Assembly: GCA_963770765.1 (NCBI GenBank)
Contig: CAVYQS010000014.1
Location: 1-64,000 of the forward strand
Source of the DNA: CAVPCY01 sp963770765
GTDB lineage: Bacteria; Actinomycetota; Coriobacteriia; Anaerosomatales; PHET01
DNA: 64,000 bases
Direction: 5' to 3'
Shown: positions 27,762 to 35,996 of the stretch, in pieces
Numbering within the stretch: position 1 is the first letter of the stretch
Layout of the letters: every line of letters starts with the position of its first letter
The notes under the pieces: model-generated
Seen by the model: only the letters and a program-made list of their open reading frames with translations
The model's database searches: none
Told to the model about the DNA's origin: nothing
Translations under genes and position numbers: made by a program

Positions 27762-28682
27762 ATGAGTTCTCTGACCTTCCAGGACATCATTCTGGCGCTT
27801 TCCCGCTACTGGGCCGATCAGGGATGCGTGGTCTTGCAGCCCTACGACACCGAGGTCGGCGCCGGCACCTTCCACCCCGCCACCACGCTGCGCTCACTGG
27901 GTCCTGACACGTGGCGCACGGCCTATGTGCAGCCGTCCCGGCGCCCCACCGACGGGCGCTACGGCGAGAATCCCAACCGCCTCCAGCACTACTACCAGTA
28001 CCAGGTCATCTTGAAGCCGAGCCCGGACAACGTGCTCGATCTCTACTTCGACAGCCTGCGCGCCATAGGCATCGAGCCCGCCGACCACGACATCCGGCTC
28101 GTCGAGGATGACTGGGAGTCGCCCACGCTGGGCGCATGGGGACTGGGCTGGGAGGTCTGGCTCAACGGCATGGAGTGTACGCAGTTCACGTACTTCCAGC
28201 AGGTGGGAGGCTTCGAGTGTCGCCCGGTCCCTGCCGAGATCACCTACGGCCTCGAGCGCCTCGCGATGTACATCCAGGGCGTGGACAGCGTCTACGACCT
28301 CGTGTGGAGCGTGGGCCCCGACGGCCATGTCTTCACCTACGGCGATGTCTTCTTGCGCAACGAGCAGCAGTACTCCGCGTACAACTTCGAAGTGGCCGAC
28401 GTCGACATGCTGTTGGGTCTGTTCACCACCTTCGAGGGCGAATGCAAGCGGACGCTTGAGGCCGGCTACGTCCTGCCGGCGTACGACTACGTTCTCAAGT
28501 GCTCGCACGCGTTCAACCTTCTCGACGCACGCGGGGCGATCAGCGTGACCGAACGACAGGGCTACATCCTGCGCGTGCGCACCATCGCCAAGGCGTGCTG
28601 TGAAGCGTATCTCGGACTCGTGACCCCCACGGAGGCCGCCGAGGAAGAATCGGCAGCTCAGGAAGGGGGTGAGGTGCTGTGA
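27762..28682 (+). CDS. glyQ: Glycyl-tRNA synthetase alpha subunit
   Basis: GlyQ is the catalytic class II alpha subunit of tetrameric glycyl-tRNA synthetase. The 306-residue protein has 'LSRYWADQGCVVLQPYD' and motif 2 and 3 regions ('QPSRRPTDGRYGENPNRLQ', 'TYGLERLAMYIQGV'), very typical. A TAGAAT -10-like hexamer at 27702-27707 may be its promoter. The 92-base leader is too short for a usual T-box and no T-box motif is seen. It overlaps glyS by four bases. Confidence 0.97.
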   Translation: MSSLTFQDIILALSRYWADQGCVVLQPYDTEVGAGTFHPATTLRSLGPDTWRTAYVQPSRRPTDGRYGENPNRLQHYYQYQVILKPSPDNVLDLYFDSLRAIGIEPADHDIRLVEDDWESPTLGAWGLGWEVWLNGMECTQFTYFQQVGGFECRPVPAEITYGLERLAMYIQGVDSVYDLVWSVGPDGHVFTYGDVFLRNEQQYSAYNFEVADVDMLLGLFTTFEGECKRTLEAGYVLPAYDYVLKCSHAFNLLDARGAISVTERQGYILRVRTIAKACCEAYLGLVTPTEAAEEESAAQEGGEVL

Positions 28683-30754
28683 CGACTTCACGCGACCTCG
28701 TCTTCGAGATCGGCACCGAGGAGCTCCCGTCGAGCGCGGTCTACAGCGCGATCGAGCAGCTTGCCGCATCGGTCCCCAAGTCCCTCGACGATGCACGCCT
28801 GCAGTACGGCGAGGTCACCGTCTACGCGACGCCCCGGCGTCTTGCGGTGCTCGTGAGCGAGCTTGCAGACCGTCAGTCGGACTCGGTCACCACCGCCAAG
28901 GGGCCTGCGGCGAAGGCCGCGTTCGACTCCGAGGGCAAGCCCACTCCCGCTGCGATCGGTTTCGCCAGGGGCAAGGGCGTGCCGGTGGAGTCTCTGCAGG
29001 TCATCGACGACGACAACGGCGCCTACGTGTATGCGACGGTCGAGACGGTGGGTGTCTCAGCCGCTGAGGTTCTACCCGCGCTGCTCACTCGGCTGATCGA
29101 GGGCCTCGACTGGGCCAAGTCGCAAAGGTGGGGGAGCGGCACCGTGCGCTTCCCGCGCCCCGTGCGCTGGCTGCTTGCGCTGCACGGCAACGACATAGTC
29201 CCCGTGACCTTCGGCGACCTCACCGCAGCTGACGTGACCTACGGCCACCGGTTCCTGAGCGACGGCGCCATCCGGATCTCCTCGGCTGCCGAGTACGCGG
29301 GGGCGCTGGAGGCCGGCAAGGTGATCGTCGACCAGAACCGGCGCGCGAAGGTGCTCCGCGAGGGCATCGAGGCCGCCGGCGGTGCCAGCGGCGGTCGCGC
29401 GGTGATCGCCGAGAAGACCTTCGCCGAGGTCGTGAACCTCGTGGAGTGGCCCACGATCGGCGTGGGCACCTTCGACGAGGAGTTCTTGGCCGTCCCGCGC
29501 GAGATGCTCGAGAACGCGATGGGCAGTCACCAGCGCTACTTCGCCGTCGAGGATGCCGAGGGAACGCTTGTGAACCGCTTCATCGTCGCGCACAACGGTT
29601 CGCCCGAGCGTACCGAGCAGATCATCCGCGGCCACGAGCGCGTCATCCGCGCACGACTGGCCGACGCAGCGTTCTTCTACCACGAGGACCTCAAGCTTCC
29701 GCTCGAGGGGTGGCTGCCCAAGCTCGAGTCGGTCGTCTTCCAGGTGAAGCTGGGTACCGCCGCCGCCAAGGTCGACCGCAACGAGCGTCTCACCTCGAGG
29801 CTCGCCGCGATGGTCGACGCTCCCGCCGACGAGACCGCGTTCGCGGAGCGTGCAGCGCACCTGGCGAAGGCCGACCTGGTCACCAACGCCGTGGTCGAGT
29901 TCACGGACCTTCAGGGCGTCATGGGCCGCTACTACGCGCTTGCCGCCGGCGAAGAGCCGCAGGTGGGCCTCGCCATCGAGGAGCACTACCGCCCGCGCTT
30001 CGCCGGCGACGCACTACCCTCCACGCTCGCGGGTCGGCTCGTGTCGATCGCCGACAAAGTCGACACGATCTGCGGCATCTTCGCCGCAGGTCTTGCCCCC
30101 AAGGGCTCCGCGGATCCGTTCGCGCTGCGCCGCAACGCGATCGGCGTGTTGCAGATGGCGTTGGACGGGACCGCTGTCACGCTCGACGAACTCATCGGCG
30201 AGGCTCTTGAATCGCTGGCCGATGTGCTTGAGTTCGATGCAGAGGCGACGGGCTCCGAGATCAAGGAGTTCTTCGTCACTCGCTTCGAGAAGATCCTGCG
30301 CGACCGGGGCCACGCCTACGACACCGTCGCAGCGGTGCTCGCGACTGCCGCCAACGACCCGGCCGACGCCCTGAAGCGCTGCGAGGCGCTCACCACCTTC
30401 CGCGCCGCGAGCGACGTCATGGAGGACCTCTCGGTCGCCTACACGCGCGCGAAGAACCTCGCCAAGCCCGAACTCGGGGTGGAGGCCGATCCGTCCCTCA
30501 TGGGCGGCGAGGAGGCCGCACTGGCATCCGCGCTCGACGATGCCGAGAAGGTCGCAGGGAACGTGTTGGACCAGCGCGCATACTCGGCGCTCCTGCAGAC
30601 GTATGCGGGGCTCAGAGGTCCGATCGATACGTTCTTCGAGGCCGTGCTCGTCATGGACAAGGACCCGGTGCTGCGCGACAACCGCCTCAAGCTGCTGAAT
30701 CGCTTCGTGGCGCTGTTCGGTGTCTTCGCCGACTTCAGCAAGCTTGCGGGGTAG
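28679..30754 (+). CDS. glyS: Glycyl-tRNA synthetase beta subunit
   Basis: GlyS is the tRNA-binding beta subunit, partner of GlyQ. The 691-residue protein begins 'LVFEIGTEELPSSAV' and shows 'GHRFLSDG', 'MGSHQRYFAVED', an HD-like segment ('GVMGRYYALAAGEEPQVG') and the C-terminal anticodon-binding domain ending 'LLNRFVALFGVFADFSKLAG'. GTG 28679 overlaps the glyQ stop as GTGA, implying coupled translation and equal subunit supply. Confidence 0.97.
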   Translation: MTTSRDLVFEIGTEELPSSAVYSAIEQLAASVPKSLDDARLQYGEVTVYATPRRLAVLVSELADRQSDSVTTAKGPAAKAAFDSEGKPTPAAIGFARGKGVPVESLQVIDDDNGAYVYATVETVGVSAAEVLPALLTRLIEGLDWAKSQRWGSGTVRFPRPVRWLLALHGNDIVPVTFGDLTAADVTYGHRFLSDGAIRISSAAEYAGALEAGKVIVDQNRRAKVLREGIEAAGGASGGRAVIAEKTFAEVVNLVEWPTIGVGTFDEEFLAVPREMLENAMGSHQRYFAVEDAEGTLVNRFIVAHNGSPERTEQIIRGHERVIRARLADAAFFYHEDLKLPLEGWLPKLESVVFQVKLGTAAAKVDRNERLTSRLAAMVDAPADETAFAERAAHLAKADLVTNAVVEFTDLQGVMGRYYALAAGEEPQVGLAIEEHYRPRFAGDALPSTLAGRLVSIADKVDTICGIFAAGLAPKGSADPFALRRNAIGVLQMALDGTAVTLDELIGEALESLADVLEFDAEATGSEIKEFFVTRFEKILRDRGHAYDTVAAVLATAANDPADALKRCEALTTFRAASDVMEDLSVAYTRAKNLAKPELGVEADPSLMGGEEAALASALDDAEKVAGNVLDQRAYSALLQTYAGLRGPIDTFFEAVLVMDKDPVLRDNRLKLLNRFVALFGVFADFSKLAG

Positions 30755-30761
30755 GAGAACC

Positions 30762-31583
30762 GTGACTGAGGGTTTGCCGATCTCGATCCATGTGGTCTCG
30801 GACTCCCTCGGTGAGACCGGCGAGATGGTCGCCCGAGCGGCGGCGGGTCAGTTCGAGCCCGAAGCGTTCAGGATAGAGCGTCTGCCCAAGATCCGTACTC
30901 CCGAGCAGCTGCGACAAGAGGTGAAGTCGCACTGCGGTGAGTACTGCCTCTTCTTCTACACGCTGGTCGATCCCTCCCTGTGCGCCGAGATGGAGCAGCT
31001 GTGCCGAGAAGGCGCGAACGGTGTCGACCTGTTGAGTCCCGCGGTCCGGCTGCTGACCGACACGACCGGTTACGTCTCCACCGGCGAAGTGGGCTCGATC
31101 CGGCGAACCGATGAGGACTACTTCGATCGCATCGAGGCCATGGAGTTCGCCGTCAAGCACGACGACGGGCGCAACCCCGAGGGCTACGTGGACGCTGATG
31201 TGGTCCTCGTCGGCGTCTCTCGTACCAGCAAGACCCCGCTTGCCATGTATCTGGCGTTCAAGGGGATCCGCTGCGCGAACATCCCGCTTGCGCCGGGAAT
31301 GACACCTCCCGAGGAGCTGTTCACGGTGGATCCTCGGAAGGTATTCGGACTTGTGACCGACCCCGAAGTGCTGCTCGAGATCCGCAAGGAGCGCATGCGC
31401 GAGTTGGGCACCTGGGTCCCGCGGTATGCCGAGCGCGAGGCGGTCGAGGCTGAGCTCGATGAGGCCCGGGCACTCATGCGCCGGCTCGGCTGCCTGGTGG
31501 TGCACACCGACAACCGCGCGGTCGAGGAGGCGGCGCAGGAGATACTGCGCCACCTGGCCAGCGGTACACGGACGAAGGACTGA
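30762..31583 (+). CDS. ppsR: Pyruvate phosphate dikinase regulatory protein
   Basis: This bifunctional kinase/pyrophosphorylase (DUF299) switches pyruvate phosphate dikinase off with ADP and on with phosphate. The 273-residue protein has 'HVVSDSLGETGEMVARAA', and the phosphate-binding loop 'GVSRTSKTPLAMYLA'. 'VTDPEVLLEIRKERM' also matches. GTG 30762 is supported by a GTAGGAG site eight bases after glyS. Its target ppdK follows, separated by a hairpin and a possible promoter. The family also regulates PEP synthase, but the neighbour indicates PPDK. Confidence 0.93.
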   Translation: MTEGLPISIHVVSDSLGETGEMVARAAAGQFEPEAFRIERLPKIRTPEQLRQEVKSHCGEYCLFFYTLVDPSLCAEMEQLCREGANGVDLLSPAVRLLTDTTGYVSTGEVGSIRRTDEDYFDRIEAMEFAVKHDDGRNPEGYVDADVVLVGVSRTSKTPLAMYLAFKGIRCANIPLAPGMTPPEELFTVDPRKVFGLVTDPEVLLEIRKERMRELGTWVPRYAEREAVEAELDEARALMRRLGCLVVHTDNRAVEEAAQEILRHLASGTRTKD

Positions 31584-31598
31584 CACGAGGGCATCATC

Positions 31599-31619
31599 AT
31601 GCGCGCGAGCGCGCGTTTA
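31599..31619 (+). terminator. Weak hairpin between ppsR and ppdK
   Basis: ATGCGCG (31599-31605) pairs with CGCGCGT (31610-31616; one T-G pair) around a CGAG loop and is followed by TTTA. A TATCAT -10-like hexamer (31627-31632) comes directly after. The arrangement would give ppdK its own promoter. Confidence 0.4.
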
Positions 31620-31671
31620 GGTACGGTATCATTCGGTTCGCTGGGTCAACCGCACAGTAGGGAGAGGGAAG

Positions 31672-34398
31672 TTGTCGGACCTCAAGCGCGTGTATGCATT
31701 CGGCGGCGGTCGCACCGAGGGCAACAAGGAGATGAAGTTCATCCTTGGTGGCAAGGGAGCGAACCTCGCTGAGATGGCCAACATGGGCCTGCCTGTTCCC
31801 CCGGGCTTCACCATCACCTGCCAGGCTTGCATGGAGTATTACGACTCCACGCCGCCCTCGTTCCCGGCGGGCCTGTCCGAGGAGATCGCGACCTACATCG
31901 CCGAGCTCGAGACCAAGATGGGCAAGAAGCTGGGTGACCCGGCCGACCCGCTGCTCGTGTCAGTGAGGAGTGGATCACCGTTCTCGATGCCCGGCATGAT
32001 GGACACGGTCCTCAATCTCGGGCTCAACGACGTCTCTGTGCAGGGGGTCATCGCCCAGACCGGCAACGAGCGGTTCGCGTGGGACAGCTACCGCCGCTTC
32101 GTTCAGATGTTCTCCAAGGTCGTGCTGGACGTCGAGGGCGACCTGTTCGAGAACGCGATCAGCAAGATGAAGCTCGATCGCGGCGTGAGAATCGACACCG
32201 ACCTCTCCGCAGAGGACCTTCGCGAGCTCACGGGAGCCTTCAAGAAGATCGTGAGAGATCACGTCGACGCGGCTGAGTTCCCCGCGCTCGTGGGGCCTGA
32301 CGGCAAGATCGCCTTCCCTCAAGACGTCACGCAACAGCTTCACCTGGCCATCGAGGCCGTCTTCAGGAGCTGGAACAACCGGCGGGCCATCGACTATCGC
32401 CGCATGGAGCGCATCGACGGTGATCTCGGTACCGCGGTCAACGTGCAGACGATGGTCTTCGGCAACAAGGGCGAGACGTCCGCAACCGGCGTCGGCTTCA
32501 CCAGGAACCCCGCCGACGGCACCAACGAGTACTACGGTGACTTCCTCACCAACGCCCAGGGCGAAGACGTGGTCGCGGGAATCCGCAACACCGAGCCGAT
32601 CTCGGAGCTGAAGAAGGTGCCGAGCCTGGAGGCCGCTGGGGCGGAGCTCGACGCGGTCTTCGCGACCCTGGAGAACGCCTATCGTGACATGTGCGACATC
32701 GAGTTCACCATCGAGCAGGGCAAGCTGTGGATGCTCCAGACCCGGGTGGGGAAGCGAACCGCGCGCGCGGCTCTCAAGATCGCCGTCGACATGGTCAGCG
32801 AGGGCACCATCACGCGCGAGGAAGCCGTGCTTCGCATCGACGCCGACCAGCTCGACCAACTGCTGCACCCGCAGTTCGATGCGACGGCCGACTACGACGT
32901 TGTCGCCAAGGGCCTTAACGCCTCCCCGGGCGCGGCCGTCGGCGAGGTCGTCTTCTCGGCAGACGAGGCCGAGGAGGCCACCGCAGCCGGACGCAAGGTC
33001 ATCCTGGTCAGATGGGAGACGACCCCCGATGACCTGCACGGCATGATCGCCGCCCAAGGGATCCTCACGTCGCATGGCGGCAAGACCTCTCATGCAGCGG
33101 TGGTCGCTCGTGGCATGGGCAAGCCCTGTGTGTGCGGCGCCGAGAAGCTCAAGATCGATGCTGCCAGCAAGCGGGCGACGATCGACGGCACCGATATCGT
33201 GCTCTCCGAGGGCGACGTCATCTCGATCGATGGCACCACCGGGATCGTCGTCTTGGGTGCCGTCGAGCTGGTACAGCCCGAGGTCAGCGGTGACTTCGAC
33301 ACCATCCTCGCCTGGGCCGACGAGTTCCGAACCACCGGAGTCCGGGCCAACGCCGACACCCCCGATGACGCGGCTCTGGGTCGCTCCTTCGGTGCTGCAG
33401 GCATCGGCCTGTGTCGTACGGAGCACATGTTCCTCGGCGAGCGCAAAGACATCATCCAGCGCTTCGTCTTGAACGAGGAGCCGGAGATCCGTGGTGCCGC
33501 TCTCGCAGAGCTACTCGAGGCTCAGACAGCCGACTACCTGGGCATCTTCGCTGCGATGGACGGGTTGCCGGTCACGGTCCGACTGCTCGACCCGCCGCTC
33601 CACGAGTTCCTCGACTCACCGCGCGAACTGGAAGTCGAGATCGTCAAGGCCGAGTGCGCCGGAGCACCCGCGACGGAGCTGGCCGACAAGCGCAAGCTGC
33701 TCGCGCAGATCGACGCGATGGCCGAGATGAACCCGATGCTCGGACTGCGTGGCTGCCGACTGGGCATCATGTTCCCCGAGCTCTACGCGATGCAGGCGCG
33801 CGCCATCACACTCGCGGCGTGTCAGCTCAAGAAGGACGGCAAGGACCCTCGGCCCGAGATCATGATCCCGCTCGTATCGGTGAAGGCAGAGCTCGAGATC
33901 CTGCGCGCCGAGTGCGAGAAGATCGTCGCTGAGGTCAAGGCTGAGTGCGGGGTCGAGATCGACATCCCCATCGGCACGATGATCGAACTGCCGCGAGCAG
34001 CGATCACCGCCGACGAGATCGGCGAGGTCGCCGACTTCTTCAGCTTCGGCACCAATGACCTGACGCAGACTACCTTCGGGTTCTCCCGCGACGACATCGA
34101 GAGCAAGTTCCTCCCGCGGTATCTCGAGCGCAAGGTGCTGCCGAGGAACCCGTTCGAGACGATCGATGAGGGTGTCGCGAAGCTCGTCGAGATCGGGTGC
34201 CAGCTGGGTCGTGTGGCCAATCCCAAGATCAAGCTCGGTGTGTGCGGCGAGCACGGGGGCGACCCCGATTCAGTCAAGCGGTTCTATGCGGCCGGACTGG
34301 ACTACGTGAGCTGCTCGCCGTACAGAGTGCCGTTGGCGCGGCTCGCTGCCGCACAGGCAGCGCTGGCGGCTGTGGCGCCCGGGTCGGACAACAGCTAG
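31672..34398 (+). CDS. ppdK: Pyruvate, phosphate dikinase
   Basis: PPDK interconverts pyruvate, ATP and phosphate with PEP, AMP and PPi. The 908-residue protein has an N-terminal nucleotide-binding domain ('GGKGANLAEMANMGLPVPPGF'-type start, residues about 26-46, and 'SVRSGSPFSMPGMMDTVLNL'). The phosphohistidine domain carries 'GGKTSHAAVV' (His about 474), and the C-terminal PEP/pyruvate barrel has 'FGTNDLTQT' and 'GVCGEHGGDP' (Cys about 857). TTG 31672 is preceded by GGGAGAGGGAA. With hppA downstream, it suggests PPi is an active energy currency. Confidence 0.97.
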   Translation: MSDLKRVYAFGGGRTEGNKEMKFILGGKGANLAEMANMGLPVPPGFTITCQACMEYYDSTPPSFPAGLSEEIATYIAELETKMGKKLGDPADPLLVSVRSGSPFSMPGMMDTVLNLGLNDVSVQGVIAQTGNERFAWDSYRRFVQMFSKVVLDVEGDLFENAISKMKLDRGVRIDTDLSAEDLRELTGAFKKIVRDHVDAAEFPALVGPDGKIAFPQDVTQQLHLAIEAVFRSWNNRRAIDYRRMERIDGDLGTAVNVQTMVFGNKGETSATGVGFTRNPADGTNEYYGDFLTNAQGEDVVAGIRNTEPISELKKVPSLEAAGAELDAVFATLENAYRDMCDIEFTIEQGKLWMLQTRVGKRTARAALKIAVDMVSEGTITREEAVLRIDADQLDQLLHPQFDATADYDVVAKGLNASPGAAVGEVVFSADEAEEATAAGRKVILVRWETTPDDLHGMIAAQGILTSHGGKTSHAAVVARGMGKPCVCGAEKLKIDAASKRATIDGTDIVLSEGDVISIDGTTGIVVLGAVELVQPEVSGDFDTILAWADEFRTTGVRANADTPDDAALGRSFGAAGIGLCRTEHMFLGERKDIIQRFVLNEEPEIRGAALAELLEAQTADYLGIFAAMDGLPVTVRLLDPPLHEFLDSPRELEVEIVKAECAGAPATELADKRKLLAQIDAMAEMNPMLGLRGCRLGIMFPELYAMQARAITLAACQLKKDGKDPRPEIMIPLVSVKAELEILRAECEKIVAEVKAECGVEIDIPIGTMIELPRAAITADEIGEVADFFSFGTNDLTQTTFGFSRDDIESKFLPRYLERKVLPRNPFETIDEGVAKLVEIGCQLGRVANPKIKLGVCGEHGGDPDSVKRFYAAGLDYVSCSPYRVPLARLAAAQAALAAVAPGSDNS

Positions 34399-34405
34399 AT
34401 GAGCA

Positions 34406-34437
34406 GGGGCTCGAGGGGGACCGACCTCTCGAGCCCC
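34406..34437 (+). terminator. Terminator-like hairpin after ppdK
   Basis: A 10-bp perfect stem GGGGCTCGAG (34406-34415) / CTCGAGCCCC (34428-34437) with a 12-base loop lies eight bases after the ppdK stop. The T run is weak. Its presence argues against the ATG at 34399 being a start. Confidence 0.6.
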
Positions 34438-34452
34438 GATTCCATCAAGGGG

Positions 34453-34815
34453 ATGTCGTTGAAGGGCACCAGGCTCTGGAAGCCGGCGGGTTCGCCTCTG
34501 ATTCAGGGGCGGTCTCGCCGTGAACGCCCGTTCGTCTTCGACTGGATCTCCGGGTCGGTCGTCGGCTTCCTCGTGGGCTGCGCGATCGTCATCGCAGTCT
34601 CCGCAGCCCGGGGGACCGACGTCGTCACGGCGCTGCAGTCTACGTGGCCGCCTGCTGTTCCCGCCGCTGCGGGGGGTTCTGCAATGGGAGTCTCGCTCGG
34701 TCGTCACTTCGGATGGCATCCCCGGTGGATCGCTGGCGCTACCGTCGGGGCGCTGACGGTCGTTGTGGCGACGGTCGCTTATGCGTGGTTCACCGTTGCT
34801 CGTCTTGGAGGCTGA
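34453..34815 (+). CDS. Small two-helix membrane protein, unknown
   Basis: This 120-residue protein has a basic N-terminus and two hydrophobic segments, 'WISGSVVGFLVGCAIVIAV' and 'WIAGATVGALTVVVATVAYA', consistent with a small inner-membrane protein. I recognise no family. ATG 34453 is preferred over 34399, whose first codons lie in the terminator hairpin. It lies just ahead of dgt with an eight-base gap. Confidence 0.5.
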   Translation: MSLKGTRLWKPAGSPLIQGRSRRERPFVFDWISGSVVGFLVGCAIVIAVSAARGTDVVTALQSTWPPAVPAAAGGSAMGVSLGRHFGWHPRWIAGATVGALTVVVATVAYAWFTVARLGG

Positions 34816-34823
34816 AGTCGTAC

Positions 34824-35870
34824 GTGGAACACCCATCTTCGGTAGTCACGCGCGAGATCGCTGAGCGGCAGGAGTACGAGCGGCTTTCGCCCCTGGCAGC
34901 GAAGTCCGCCGAGTCACGGGGCCGAGAGGTGCGGTTGGATCCCGATCCGTACCGAACCGATTTCCAGCGCGATCGGGACCGGATCATCCATTCGAAGGCG
35001 TTCAGACGCCTCTCTCACAAGACGCAGGTCTTCCTCGCTCCGGAGGGCGACCACTACCGCACACGCTTGACGCACACGCTCGAGGTGTCGCAGATAGCGC
35101 GCTCCATCTCGCGCGCGCTGCGGCTCAACGAGGATCTGACCGAGGCGATCGCACTCGGTCATGACCTTGGCCACACGCCGTTCGGGCACACGGGTGAGGA
35201 GGCGCTCAACGATGCGCTGCTCGCGTGCCGGGATCGCCACCCTTCGGCGCCTGAGCGTTTTCGCCACAACCAGCAGTCTCTTCGGATCATCGAGCACCTG
35301 GAGTACGAGGGCAAGGGCCTGAACCTCACCGTGGAGGTTCGCGACGGGATCCTCGGACATACCGGCGAACACATGCCGTGCACGCTCGAGGGGCGGATCG
35401 TGAGGATCGCCGATCGGATCGCCTACGTGAACCACGACATCGACGACGCCATCAGAGGCGGCGTCTTGACCGAGGGTGATCTGCCCGGGGAACCGTGTGA
35501 GGTACTCGGCCACAACCATGGGCGGCGCATCAAGACGATGGTGGACTCGATGATCGCTGAGTCGGCGGATTCAGACGAGATCCGCATGGCCCCCGAGATA
35601 TGGGATGCGATGATGGAGCTCAGGAGGTTCCTCTTCGAGAACGTGTACTTCTCCGCTCGCGCGAAAGCCGAGGAACCGAAAGCGTACCGGGTGGTTCAAG
35701 CGCTCTTCGAGCACTACTTGGATCACCCTGACGAGCTACCCCCGGACGCCTGTCCGGGCGACGAATCACAGCTCGTCTGGTGCGTCATGGACTATATCGC
35801 CGGGATGACTGACCGCTTCGCTATACGTGATTACGAGCGGCTCTTCGTTCCGAGGAAGTGGCTGGTGTGA
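34824..35870 (+). CDS. dgt: Deoxyguanosinetriphosphate triphosphohydrolase-like protein
   Basis: This HD-superfamily dNTPase hydrolyses dGTP or other dNTPs to nucleoside and triphosphate. The 348-residue protein has 'FRRLSHKTQVF', 'RTRLTHTLEVSQIARSI' and 'ALGHDLGHTPFGHTGE' (HD metal site). 'ADRIAYVNHDIDDAIRGG' gives the last metal aspartate region. It is of the short bacterial type 2 subfamily, commonly placed ahead of dnaG and rpoD as here. GTG 34824 is a reasoned start; TTGGAGG lies 13 bases upstream. Confidence 0.92.
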   Translation: MEHPSSVVTREIAERQEYERLSPLAAKSAESRGREVRLDPDPYRTDFQRDRDRIIHSKAFRRLSHKTQVFLAPEGDHYRTRLTHTLEVSQIARSISRALRLNEDLTEAIALGHDLGHTPFGHTGEEALNDALLACRDRHPSAPERFRHNQQSLRIIEHLEYEGKGLNLTVEVRDGILGHTGEHMPCTLEGRIVRIADRIAYVNHDIDDAIRGGVLTEGDLPGEPCEVLGHNHGRRIKTMVDSMIAESADSDEIRMAPEIWDAMMELRRFLFENVYFSARAKAEEPKAYRVVQALFEHYLDHPDELPPDACPGDESQLVWCVMDYIAGMTDRFAIRDYERLFVPRKWLV

Positions 35871-35996
35871 CAGGGATGTTTCGTATGGCATACTTATGCG
35901 CCGAGAGTCGGTACTGAGGGGGCTCTCTATCCACAGGGGACATCGCTGCGCGAGGCGCGGCGTCAACGCTTGCAGATGTAGGGAAGGAGAGGGTGA

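Noticed and set aside
31975..33426. A 483-residue minus-strand open frame inside ppdK, and a 468-residue one at 36027-37433 inside hppA
   Set aside because: Both mirror strongly conserved plus-strand genes and have no domain-like sequence; they are codon-bias shadows.
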